From assembly GCA_905221605.1 (NCBI GenBank), contig CAJNDS010000979.1, positions 607,319 through 627,318 on the forward strand: a DNA stretch of 20,000 nucleotides, in the 5' to 3' direction. Below the pieces are notes generated by a model. That model had not been told where the DNA came from. It worked only from the letters and a program-made list of their open reading frames with translations, and did no database searches. The first letter of the stretch is position 1. Each line of letters begins with the position of its first letter. A program made the position numbers and the translations under genes. The DNA comes from Symbiodinium natans. Lineage: Eukaryota; Sar; Dinophyceae; Suessiales; Symbiodiniaceae. Below, piece by piece: positions 13,915-20,000 of this stretch.

Positions 13915-14207
13915 GGCTGACAGGGTTTATAGGGTTTAGGGGAAGCACGTCGCGGTCGGTCGAAGGTATCCTCAAGCGCCGAGCAAGAGCTTGAAACCTT
14001 AGATCTTTAAACCCAAAACTCTCAGTCGTTAACCTGGAACGCTAGGTTGACAGCTTTAGTGACAGCTTTTGGGCAGAGAGGCGCGGTGTTTCTCCACAGG
14101 GCATCATCCTGGTACCCTGCTGGGGGGGGGGGGGGGGCAGATTTTGGGGTACTGATGCTAGCATCCGCTTTGAAGGACTCCAACGCATCCTACTTTTGAA
14201 AGCCGCG
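13915..14207. other. Spacer without recognised features
   Basis: Starts with two telomere-like words, then ordinary sequence, then a G run at 14121-14137. No open frame I trust. Confidence 0.3.
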
Positions 14208-14252
14208 CCCTAAACCCCCTAAACCCTAAACCCTAAACCCTAAACCCTAAAT
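14208..14252 (-). repeat. Telomeric array (CCCTAAA)
   Basis: Six units, the first with an extra C. Confidence 0.9.
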
Positions 14253-14258
14253 CCTTGG

Positions 14259-14378
14259 AAAGTGCTGAAGCTCACAAGGTTCAACAAACTCCACGAAGCC
14301 TCATCCGAGTCAGGGACGTTAAAGAGCAAGGATGTTGGGGCAACCGAAGTTAAGTTCCGCACCGAAGAAAATTTAGGA
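14259..14378 (+). CDS. Exon-like segment between two arrays
   Basis: Reads KVLKLTRFNKLHEASSESGT, LKSKDVGATEVKFRTEENLG: 40 codons, charged, no stop, starting 6 bp after one array and ending at the next. One of the better candidates in the window. Product not recognised. Confidence 0.45.
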
Positions 14379-14379
14379 G

Positions 14380-14500
14380 GGTTTAGGGTTTAGGGTTTAG
14401 GGTTTAGGGTTTAGGGTTTAGGGTCTAGGGTCTAGGGTCTAGGGTCTAGGGTCTAGGGTTCAGGAGCAGGGTTTAGGGGTTAGGGTTTGGGGTGTAGGGT
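14380..14500 (+). repeat. Telomeric array with TCTAGGG block
   Basis: Six canonical units, then five consecutive TCTAGGG units, then mixed units after GGAGCAGG. AGGAG occurs at 14375-14379 and 14462-14466. Confidence 0.95.
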
Positions 14501-14509
14501 TGTTCGTAG

Positions 14510-14621
14510 CCCTTTGCGAAGGCTGAGAAAGCCACATCCGATAGTGCTCGAGGCGGGAGGGACGAGATTTGTCTGCCTTCGGTTCAGGCATGGATTTGCC
14601 ACGACCCACAGTTAACACCAG
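14510..14621 (+). CDS. Exon-like segment with acceptor and donor
   Basis: After TTCGTAG the frame reads PFAKAEKATSDSARGGRDEI, CLPSVQAWICHDPQLTP and ends at CACCAG|GTTAAAAG. Thirty-seven codons with splice-like borders on both sides. The phase relative to 14259-14378 is not resolved. An opposite-strand frame is also open. Confidence 0.45.
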
Positions 14622-14652
14622 GTTAAAAGCTCTGAACTGGCAAGTCGACTTG

Positions 14653-14732
14653 GTATCCCCTAGAAACCCTCTTACAATCCCCAGAGCCCACCTTGTTAAC
14701 CCTACAGTACTAGGTGAAAAGGGCTTCCAAGT
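14653..14732 (+). repeat. Dispersed repeat, copy 2
   Basis: See copy 1 at 5366-5414; the same blocks GTATCCCCTAGAAACCC, CTTACAATCCCCA and GGCTTCCAAG, with a 25-30 bp insert between the last two. Confidence 0.55.
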
Positions 14733-14781
14733 GCTTCCCGCACATCCTGTGAGGAAGGTACTGACAGACACCCTAAATCAT

Positions 14782-14888
14782 CCCTAAACCCTAAACCCTA
14801 AACCTTAAACCTTCAACCCTAAACCCTAAACCCTAAACCCTAAACCCTAAACCCTAAACCCTAAACCCTAAACCCTAAACCCTAAACC
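14782..14888 (-). repeat. Telomeric array (CCCTAAA), long perfect run
   Basis: About 15 units; the run from about 14818 to 14887 is perfect (about 10 units). Confidence 0.95.
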
Positions 14889-14893
14889 AGTAG

Positions 14894-14978
14894 TCCCAGC
14901 CTGACATGCCGGAGTTGTTGCCGCGCCACTACGCTTGCAACAGCTTATCTTGGCACACGGCCATCCTAAAACTTGTGG
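14894..14978 (+). CDS. Exon-like segment with consensus donor
   Basis: After CCAGTAG the frame reads SQPDMPELLPRHYACNSLSW and HTAILKLV, ending at GTGG|GTAAGAG, a consensus donor. It follows directly on an array. The inferred next exon is 15303 onwards, after the composite B5/D1 stretch. Product not recognised. Confidence 0.5.
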
Positions 14979-14986
14979 GTAAGAGA

Positions 14987-15181
14987 CCCAGAGAACCCTT
15001 TATATCCCTTAATTAGGCAAAATGTGGGTTTAGGGTTTAGGGTTTAGGGTTTAGGGTTTAGGGTTTAGGGTTTAGGGTTTAGGGTTTAGGGTTTAAGGGA
15101 CTATACCTTAATTTTTTAAAGGCACCCTGATTACGATTAAGGAGAATTCCTGAATTCAGGGGTACAAAGGGCTCTTTGGGG
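14987..15181. mobile_element. Family B element, copy B5, with telomeric array inside
   Basis: Left CCCAGAGAACCCTTTATATC, right CAGGGGTACAAAGGGCTCTT+TGGG; GAGA flanks both ends (14983-14986 and 15181-15184, within one base). The interior right of the array aligns with B1. The array interrupts the left half of the element. Confidence 0.7.
15026..15095 (+). repeat. Telomeric array inside B5
   Basis: About ten perfect GGGTTTA units. Confidence 0.95.
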
Positions 15182-15185
15182 AGAC

Positions 15186-15300
15186 TTACTGCTGGTTAGT
15201 AGGGAAGGAGGGAATGAGGTACACTATAGAATCCCTTACAGGGTACATATAGGGGGATATGGGGCACCTCATTCCCTCATTCCCTACTAACCAACAGTAA
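15186..15300. mobile_element. Family D palindromic element, copy D1
   Basis: Long terminal inverted repeats: TTACTGCTGGTTAGTAGGGA and following AGGAGGGAATGAGGTAC, mirrored by CCTCATTCCCTCATTCCCTA and CTAACCAACAGTAA. 115 bp, 5 bp downstream of B5; RNA from it would form a strong hairpin. Confidence 0.8.
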
Positions 15301-15302
15301 AG

Positions 15303-15405
15303 AGAAGCAGCAGCGACTACCGAAGTCATCCTGTAGAATATTCACGATGTTTGCCATGGTTGTAGTGCAGCGGTACCCTGTTGATTCGTGCTTTTTCTTG
15401 GAAAG
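15303..15405 (+). CDS. Exon-like segment after composite intron
   Basis: Joined to 14894-14978 by a GTAAGAG...AGTAAAG intron (14979-15302), the frame continues EKQQRLPKSSCRIFTMFAMV, VVQRYPVDSCFFLES to the next array. Other nearby AG sites give a frame with TAG and TGA. The border AAAG is not a typical acceptor context. Confidence 0.35.
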
Positions 15406-15462
15406 CCCTAAACCCTAAACCCTAAACACTCAACCCTAAACCCTCAACCCTAAACCCTAACC
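15406..15462 (-). repeat. Telomeric array (CCCTAAA/CCCTCAA)
   Basis: Seven to eight units, including two with CAA in place of AAA. Confidence 0.9.
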
Positions 15463-15476
15463 ACTTCCGGTTGTAG

Positions 15477-15578
15477 GGAGCAGCGTGGGGTGGTTTCACA
15501 GACCTCTGCACAGGTTCTTCGGAGCGCAGGGCGCCTGCCGAAATAGCACCACAGCCGAAAATGAGCGGTTCCGGGAGG
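15477..15578 (+). CDS. Exon-like segment between arrays
   Basis: Acceptor-like GGTTGTAG, then GAAWGGFTDLCTGSSERRAP and AEIAPQPKMSGSGR, ending at GGGAGG|GTTTAGGG where the array supplies the GT. Thirty-four codons with good codon appearance. Product not recognised. Confidence 0.45.
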
Positions 15579-15637
15579 GTTTAGGGTTTAGGGTTTAGGG
15601 TTTAGGGTTTAGGGTCTAGGGTCTAGGGTCTAGGGTT
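15579..15637 (+). repeat. Telomeric array with TCTAGGG block
   Basis: Five canonical units, then three TCTAGGG, then TTCAAAGG. Same canonical-then-TCTAGGG order as 14380-14460, so the two arrays may share a source. Confidence 0.9.
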
Positions 15638-15699
15638 CAAAGGCATGCATCTACTACTGATAGGTCCGGGAGTCTACATGCCGTTTCACGGTAGGTTTC

Positions 15700-15915
15700 C
15701 AGCAGTAACAGGTAGTCGCAGTAGTCGCAGTGGTCGCGGGAGCCGTCGAAGTGGTAGAAGTGGGGTTGTATCAACACGCTGGTTCGGTAAACAGTTTATC
15801 GGAGCTTGTAAAACAATGTGGAGTGTACCCATTTAATAACGAAGAAGCAATAGAAAGTCTTGTTGCGTTCCGTGTGCAAACGCTGTGGAACAAAAGCTCC
15901 ATAATCGAGCAGTAA
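15700..15915 (+). CDS. Exon-like segment, strongest codon appearance
   Basis: Frame 1 mod 3 reads VAGAVEVVEVGLYQHAGSVN, SLSELVKQCGVYPFNNEEAI, ESLVAFRVQTLWNKSSIIEQ, then TAA at 15913. The mix of hydrophobic and charged residues looks like a folded-domain fragment. The following GTG/GCG tract may be an intron. The minus strand is also open here (15771-16424) but through the repeat. Domain not recognised. Confidence 0.5.
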
Positions 15916-15965
15916 TCGTCGTTGTCTTGGTTGTTGTCGTCGTTGTGTTGCTGGTGGCTGTCGCT

Positions 15966-16080
15966 GTGGTGGTGGTGGTGGTGGTGGTGGTGGTGGTGGT
16001 GTTTGCGGCGGCGGCGGCGGCGGTGGTGGTGGTGGCGGCGGCGGTGGCGGTGGCGGCGGCTGTGGTGGCTGTTGCGTTGG
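15966..16080. repeat. GTG/GCG trinucleotide tract
   Basis: About 11 GTG units, then GCG and mixed GTG/GCG units, then TGTTGC repeats. It produces poly-Trp/Arg, poly-Val/Ala, poly-His or poly-Pro depending on frame, which inflates open frames on both strands. Confidence 0.9.
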
Positions 16081-16120
16081 CTGTTGCGTTTGCTGTTGCC
16101 GCAGAAGCGGAAAAAAGTTA

Positions 16121-16378
16121 GTGTGTGTGCCCACGACGAGGAGAAGATTCTTGGCGAAACCTCCCTTTGAGATGGTTCTACAGCAAACCTACGACTGTTG
16201 AAGAACTCCGGCTGGGCGGATTGCAATCGGGTTGTACATGTGTTGTGGCTTGCAATCTTCATACCCTGTCCTGCAGACCTTCTCCGGCAAACGATGTGCT
16301 CAAGACAATGCAGCAGTAGATAGAAGCTAGCAGACCCAGAAGAGGCAAAAGAACACAAATGCTTGCTGCGAAAGCGAG
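16121..16378 (+). CDS. Exon-like segment with two in-frame stops
   Basis: Frame 1 mod 3, after AAAGTTAG: VCAHDEEKILGETSL, TGA (16168), DGSTANLRLLKNSGWADCNR, VVHVLWLAIFIPCPADLLRQ, TMCSRQCSSR, TAG (16321), KLADPEEAKEHKCLLRKR, ending at GCGAG|GTAAACC. Each piece looks coding, but the stops mean either several exons, a decayed gene, or reassigned stops. A minus frame is open across most of it. Confidence 0.3.
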
Positions 16379-16560
16379 GTAAACCCACCCCAAGCCCACC
16401 AACCCCACCTTCCAGCCCAACCACCGCATCACGCCGGCAGCCCCCTTGCCCTTCAGCTTACCGGTTCCGTGTACGAAATTAGACAGTCGGCTACACAGGG
16501 TCCCTTCAAGGGCCTAGAACACCCAATCCCATTCCTTAAGTCTTTGCCAGCAGCCAATAA

Positions 16561-16685
16561 GTCAGAGTAGGTCCCCGCCTCCTGGCGCCTTCGACCGTTC
16601 ATGCCATGCTGCATTCGCAAGCGAATGGCTCCAAGCCCATCGAGAACGAGGAGCGCGTGCAAGCACGCGAGGCCCACGAGAGGGA
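16561..16685 (+). CDS. Exon-like segment before an array
   Basis: Frame 1 mod 3: VRVGPRLLAPSTVHAMLHSQ, ANGSKPIENEERVQAREAHE, RE, then GGTTTGCGGTTTAGGG. Codons such as ATC GAG AAC GAG GAG CGC are strongly coding-like. Just upstream (16331-16567) another frame is open with LEHPIPFLKSLPAANKSE, so an intron or frameshift may lie near 16560. Confidence 0.45.
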
Positions 16686-16742
16686 GGGTTTGCGGTTTAG
16701 GGTTCAGGGTTTAGGGTTTAGGGTTTAGGGTTTAGGGTTTAG
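16686..16742 (+). repeat. Telomeric array
   Basis: Seven units, first ones TTTGCGG and TTCAGGG, last TTTAGCG. Confidence 0.9.
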
Positions 16743-16838
16743 CGTCCTGTGGTCTGTCCTGCGGTGCTTTGGAGCGTCGATGGAATTCTTGCTGCTCCTT
16801 CTTGCAGATTCACGGGGGTCGTCCACCTTTTGGCCCAA
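16743..16838 (+). CDS. Weak exon-like segment
   Basis: Open frame VLWSVLRCFGASMEFLLLLL and ADSRGSSTFWPKH. A pyrimidine-rich CTCCTTCTTGCAG (16794-16806) could equally be an acceptor that starts an exon at 16807. Confidence 0.25.
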
Positions 16839-16984
16839 GCACTTACCATTTAACTTGGTTGCATTTGGAAAATTCATATTTTCTTATTTCGGTTTATAAG
16901 GGGCCCTACATATATATATATATGTAGATATATATATATATAGATATTTTTCAAGGGGCTTAAAGGCCAACCCAGTTAAGTGTT
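16839..16984. mobile_element. Inverted-repeat element with TA microsatellite core
   Basis: Left GCACTTACCATTTAACTTGG, right CAACCCAGTTAAGTGTTG are imperfect inverted repeats. The centre holds two TA tracts (16911-16922 and 16929-16941). About 146 bp; single copy here. Confidence 0.45.
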
Positions 16985-17003
16985 GTTCCCTTTCGTCCGG
17001 GCA

Positions 17004-17042
17004 GCCTCAGCGACGCTCCACATCGCAGCATGGATGGAGGAA
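17004..17042 (+). CDS. Exon-like segment before intron-like B6
   Basis: After CCGGGCAG: ASATLHIAAWMEE, then GT at 17043. Splicing to AG at 17256 joins it in phase 0 to ALESKQSARTKADVEVCQA. Short, but the joined peptide is a coherent amphipathic helix. Confidence 0.45.
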
Positions 17043-17047
17043 GTCCG

Positions 17048-17240
17048 GGGGGAGCCCTTTATACCCCTTAGCTAGGGTAAAATGCCCTAAATGATGAAGG
17101 GGATCCTTAATATAATGTAGGGTATATTCCCTAATTCAGGAATAGACCCTGAGTTATACAGGGATCCCTCATATAATGTAGGGTATATTCCCTAATTAAG
17201 GGTTATAAGGTAGGGTATATTCCCGAATTAAGTGGTATAA
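17048..17240. mobile_element. Family B element, copy B6, internally duplicated
   Basis: Left GGAGCCCTTTATACCCCTTA matches the B terminus. The interior block GGGATCC..ATATAATGTAGGGTATATTCCCTAATT is present twice (17100-17130 and 17161-17190), with a third partial TAGGGTATATTCCCGAATTA. It fills the candidate intron 17043-17256. Confidence 0.6.
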
Positions 17241-17256
17241 AGTGCGGTTAGGGTAG

Positions 17257-17313
17257 GCCCTGGAGAGCAAGCAGAGTGCGCGCACAAAGGCGGATGTCGA
17301 AGTGTGCCAAGCT
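17257..17313 (+). CDS. Exon-like segment between B6 and a pure telomeric array
   Basis: Preceded by GGGTAG, reads ALESKQSARTKADVEVCQA and ends at GCT|GTTTAG.., where the array starts. In phase 0 with both neighbours. Removing the array and one copy of AAGCTG continues it directly as ELLPYGCLW. Confidence 0.55.
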
Positions 17314-17314
17314 G

Positions 17315-17379
17315 TTTAGGGTTTAGGGTTTAGGGTTTAGGGTTTAGGGTTTAGGGTTTAGGGTTTAGGGTTTAGGGTG
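17315..17379 (+). repeat. Pure telomeric array, candidate intron, 6-bp target duplication
   Basis: Nine perfect TTTAGGG units plus TG, flanked by AAGCTG at 17309-17314 and 17380-17385. Read as an intron it runs 17314-17375, 62 bp, beginning GTTTAG and ending TTTAG. Read as an insertion it sits exactly between the duplicated hexamers. Confidence 0.9.
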
Positions 17380-17385
17380 AAGCTG

Positions 17386-17409
17386 AACTCTTACCCTACG
17401 GATGCCTCT
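17386..17409 (+). CDS. Short exon-like continuation
   Basis: GAACTC...: reads ELLPYGCL(W) in phase with 17257-17313 and ends near CTCTG|GTCATATC, a GT-type border. Too short to judge alone; support comes from the frame join. Confidence 0.35.
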
Positions 17410-17969
17410 GGTCATATCTCTAAACTATAATCCCTTTGGGGTCTTTATTCTAAGGCGGCCCCGAAAATTTTTGGGTACCGAAAAAAGGGCCATCTTTTTG
17501 AGAAATGACCATGTACCTTTTTTTGTTTCTTTACTTTGGCCCTTATGAAGCTACTATATAGGGCAGCCCTTTTAAGGCCGAAACCTATACTGTAGGTACA
17601 TGGATCCTTGTAAGGGTTATTCCCCCCCCCCCCCCCCAGAGAAATGTCTTTTGCATGTTTTTTTGGGCAGTCCTGTTCTGGGCTCCACTGCAAGTGCTGG
17701 ACTATCGCGCTGTGGACGTCACCGCTAAATCCTAAGTCCCGTACATCCACAGGAAGCCCCCGCGAACTGTTGTGATGCAATCGAGGGAGAGAGAGAGGGA
17801 GAGGCAGAGCGAATATCAAAGCCTTAAGCCTTGAAATCTAAATCTACAGTATGCCTTCAACTACTGTACCCACAAGACTCTTCACAAGACACGAACTGGA
17901 AGCCAACGCTGGAACGAAGCGTCTTCCACATTTTCAGCAAAGCCCTATAAATCCTACAACTCTTATACC
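17410..17969. other. Array-free stretch with weak minus frame
   Basis: Contains a C run at 17623-17637 and GA-rich sequence at 17780-17810. A 124-codon minus frame (17445-17819) crosses the C run as poly-Gly; I would not call it a gene without homology. No other feature. Confidence 0.3.
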
Positions 17970-18010
17970 CCCCCAAACGCTAAACCCTAAACCCTAAACC
18001 CTAAACCCCT
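17970..18010 (-). repeat. Telomeric array (CCCTAAA)
   Basis: Five units, first ACGCTAA. Confidence 0.85.
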
Positions 18011-18115
18011 ATGATTTCGTACACTTCCGGGGACCTAATACTTCGGCTACTCGTGGTCCCTGGATTACGCTGCACCCAAAGCCCTGAAGACCCCCCACCT
18101 CGCCCCCCCAACACA

Positions 18116-18252
18116 GGGGTTGAGGGTTGAGGGTCTATCGGTTAGGGTTTATGGTTTAGGGTTTAGGCTTAGGGTTTAGGGTTTAGGGTTTTTGGTTTAG
18201 GGTTTAGGGTTTAGGGTTCAGGGTTTAGGGTTTAGGGTTTAGGGTTCCCCCA
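18116..18252 (+). repeat. Telomeric array with 12-bp flanking direct repeats
   Basis: GGGTTGA units, then about 14 mostly TTTAGGG units with interruptions, between CCCCCCAACACA at 18104-18115 and the same word at 18253-18264. Confidence 0.9.
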
Positions 18253-18264
18253 CCCCCCAACACA

Positions 18265-18473
18265 AAAGAAAACAATACTCGCTCTTAGCAGGGAGGTAGG
18301 GTGTTTGAGGCTTGAGGGTTTAGGGTTCAGGGATGCAAGGAATGGTGTGGTTCCTGTTTCTTTCCCAGGGGGAATGGTTCCGAATTCCGTGCTCAGGTAA
18401 GCAGTGTTTTTGTTTTTTTGTTGGGGAGGGCGGGGGGGCTGTGCGTACCTTTGGCCCCTTACAAACCCTACTA
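18265..18473. other. Spacer
   Basis: Ordinary sequence with a short array (18316-18333) and T/G runs at 18407-18440. No gene seen. Confidence 0.3.
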
Positions 18474-18529
18474 GGGTTTAGGGTTTTGGGTTGAGGGTTG
18501 AGGGTCGAGGGTTGAGGGTTGAGGGTTGA

Positions 18530-18560
<31 letters not shown>

Positions 18561-18564
18561 TAGT
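18474..18564 (+). repeat. GGGTTGA variant telomeric array
   Basis: Two canonical units, then about ten GGGTTGA units (one GGGTCGA, one shortened GGTGA), ending with TTTAG. Confidence 0.9.
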
Positions 18565-18664
18565 ATAGGGTTAACTTCCTTAAGCAGACTAGGCCTAGCA
18601 AGAGTATGAGACTCTGAGTCTTGAACCCCTCTTTGGTCCTAAACACGAAATGGGCAGTTCTCTG

Positions 18665-18703
18665 TTTAGGGTTTAGGGATTATAAGGGTTTAGGGTTTAG
18701 GGC
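18665..18703 (+). repeat. Short telomeric arrays
   Basis: Two pairs of TTTAGGG separated by GATTATAA. Confidence 0.8.
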
Positions 18704-18784
18704 CCTTTCTGGGATCCCTTTTAGAGGGTGCCACCTTATAATGGGTACCCAAAAAGGGATCCTAAATTTAGGAAACTACCCAAA

Positions 18785-19062
18785 CCTCAGACCCTTAAAC
18801 CTTGTTGGCACACTAAGCACGCTCAACCCTTGCACTTTTTGGGCACGGTACTACATCCCAAACCCTTAACCCTAAACCTCAGACCCTTTCCACTTTTGGG
18901 TACAGTCCTACATCCCCAAACCCTTTACGGGCCCTTTAGATGTTTTGGGCACGGTACTACATCCGTAAACCCTAAACCCTAAACCTCAGACCCTCTACAC
19001 TTTTTGGAGCACAGTACTACATCCCCAAACCCTAGAACCTACACTCTAAACCCTAAACCTCA
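18785..19062. repeat. Degenerate tandem repeat with embedded CCCTAAA
   Basis: GTACTACATCC-type words recur at about 18849, 18906, 18955 and 19015 (spacing 50-60 bp), each preceded by TTTTGGG(C/T)AC and separated by AAACCTCAGACCCT. Telomere units are part of the repeated unit. Confidence 0.7.
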
Positions 19063-19165
19063 GACCTTAAGACTGAAAGAAGGCGCTGCAGCAGCGTTAC
19101 AAAGAGCTGGCGAGGAAGCGGGCCGTCAGTCGGATGCCCAGAGCATCGTTTCAGGGCTTGGGCAG

Positions 19166-19246
19166 TTTTGGGGGTTTTGGGGGTTTTGGGGGTTTTGGGG
19201 GTTTTGGGGTTTTGGGGTTTTTGGGGTTTTGGGGTTTTGGGGTTTT
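19166..19246 (+). repeat. TTTTGGGG(G) array
   Basis: Four TTTTGGGGG nonamers followed by about five TTTTGGGG octamers, one with an extra T. This is the Euplotes/Oxytricha-type telomere sequence, unlike the TTTAGGG elsewhere. All open frames here (GFW or KPQNPKTP repeats) are by-products. Confidence 0.9.
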
Positions 19247-19248
19247 GC

Positions 19249-20000
19249 TGCAGCTCGTTTTGCTCTGCGACCGCGACTTTGTCTGGCTGTTTTTCTCTGT
19301 AAGATTTTCGACTTCTGGCCAGCCAAGTTGACAAATGTCACCCCATTTTTGTTTCACCGGAGCCCCCTTCCATAGCCTTGTTTAGACATATCAGCTGGCA
19401 AACCTCCCGTAATGGAAAGTAGTCTTGGAGCGGGATCCCCGGGCCCGCCGATTTTTATAATTCCCACCGAATTCAAAATGCAACGTTAGTAAGGGTTTAG
19501 GGTTTAGGCCCTAGAGCTCGAGCACAATAGCCTAGAAAGGACCCTGAATCTTATATAACCCCTATTACTATACATACCTTATGTAGTCCCAAAAAAGACT
19601 CAGTAGCCCCCAAATAACCCCAGTATTACCCCTGGCCGGAGGTCAGTTTCGTGAGCTGCTGCGACATCGGTATGGGAGCGTCCGGCACCTACTTTTTGAG
19701 GGTTGGGGTAGATTGACCTGTGCGTTGGCCTGTTTGGAGGTTCCAATTTCTTAGGGAGTAGGGTTTAGGGTTTAGGGTTTAGTGGCTTAGGGTTTAGGGG
19801 GAGGCTAGGGGGGAGGTTCCCAAAATAAGGACTGCAGTCTTAAGATTTGTTGGTGCACGGGGTTTAGGGATTAGGGCTTCTTGGTGGGGTTTAGGGTTTA
19901 GGGTTTAGAGCCTGCATGTAGGGGTTGCGATCCAAACCATGGGCCTTTCTTGGGCTCTCCATTCCCGTATCCTTCCCATCTGTTTAAACCCAACAAGGGA
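19249..20000. other. Stretch with scattered short arrays
   Basis: TTTAGGG arrays of two to four units at 19493-19508, 19760-19798 and 19858-19908. An open piece at 19249-19375 continues a frame from the array and is not convincing. The rest is ordinary sequence without a supported gene. Confidence 0.35.

Noticed and set aside
14380-15095. CRISPR-like array because of regular direct repeats
   Set aside because: Repeats are contiguous 7-mers with no spacers, in eukaryotic DNA.
15771-16424. 217-codon minus-strand open frame with poly-His/Arg run
   Set aside because: About 50 codons come from the GTG/GCG tract, which lacks stops in most frames. The plus strand carries more protein-like pieces over the same DNA. 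Kept only as an alternative.
17445-17819. 124-codon minus frame
   Set aside because: It crosses a C run as poly-Gly and has no recognisable motif or splice context; a chance frame is likely.
19004-19375. Long frames giving GFW or KPQNPKTP repeats
   Set aside because: Direct translation of the TTTTGGGG array; no non-repeat domain.

Overview
This is nuclear DNA from a eukaryote. There is no prokaryotic gene layout, no open frame of normal gene length apart from frames running through simple repeats, and no rRNA or tRNA gene I can support. The dominant signal is the heptamer TTTAGGG/CCCTAAA, the telomere repeat of plants, green algae and many alveolates (dinoflagellates, chromerids, some apicomplexans). 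It occurs here in more than 40 short interstitial arrays in both orientations; by my rough hand sum about 2.7 kb, or 13% of the window. Between the arrays lie short GC-balanced segments of 40-180 bp that read like small exons, plus at least five families of short palindromic (MITE-like) elements. Dense short inverted-repeat elements in and around exons, TTTAGGG repeats and balanced GC make a dinoflagellate-lineage or other alveolate alga or parasite my first guess and a green alga the second. The taxonomic call is inference.

Layout. 1-2,900: alternating exon-like segments, telomeric arrays and elements of families A, B, D and F. 3,000-4,500: an exon-like segment split by an A element with a clean 5-bp target duplication, a 0.6 kb stretch without arrays, and a minus-strand exon-like segment. 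4,500-6,700: degenerate repeats, the longest array (5,933-6,140) and a C element carrying a telomeric insertion. 6,700-9,400: B and A elements, exon-like segments and a candidate donor with a GA-rich intron. 9,400-11,150: two F elements and exon-like segments, one of them split by a telomeric array with an 8-bp flanking repeat. 11,150-11,850: AT-richer and free of arrays. 11,850-14,200: arrays, a second C element without the insertion, and an 11-bp minisatellite. 14,200-17,400: the most gene-like part, with a run of plus-strand exon-like segments separated by arrays and elements, several with GT/AG borders. 17,400-20,000: mostly arrays, degenerate telomere-derived tandem repeats and a TTTTGGGG array.

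Main conclusion. Several arrays are flanked by short direct repeats, as if telomere repeats had been inserted at staggered breaks. The best cases are 17,309-17,385 (6 bp, in an open frame, with usable GT/AG ends), 6,269-6,320 (12 bp, inside a MITE whose other copy lacks the array), 10,873-10,942 (8 bp) and 18,104-18,264 (12 bp). Together with MITEs sitting in exon-like DNA, this suggests a genome where telomeric repeats and palindromic elements both behave like introners (intron-generating insertions). That is an inference and needs RNA evidence.

Limits. Exon calls rest on open frames, codon appearance and splice-like borders read by eye. In several places two or three frames look equally plausible. 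No product could be recognised for any of them, so no gene symbols are given.
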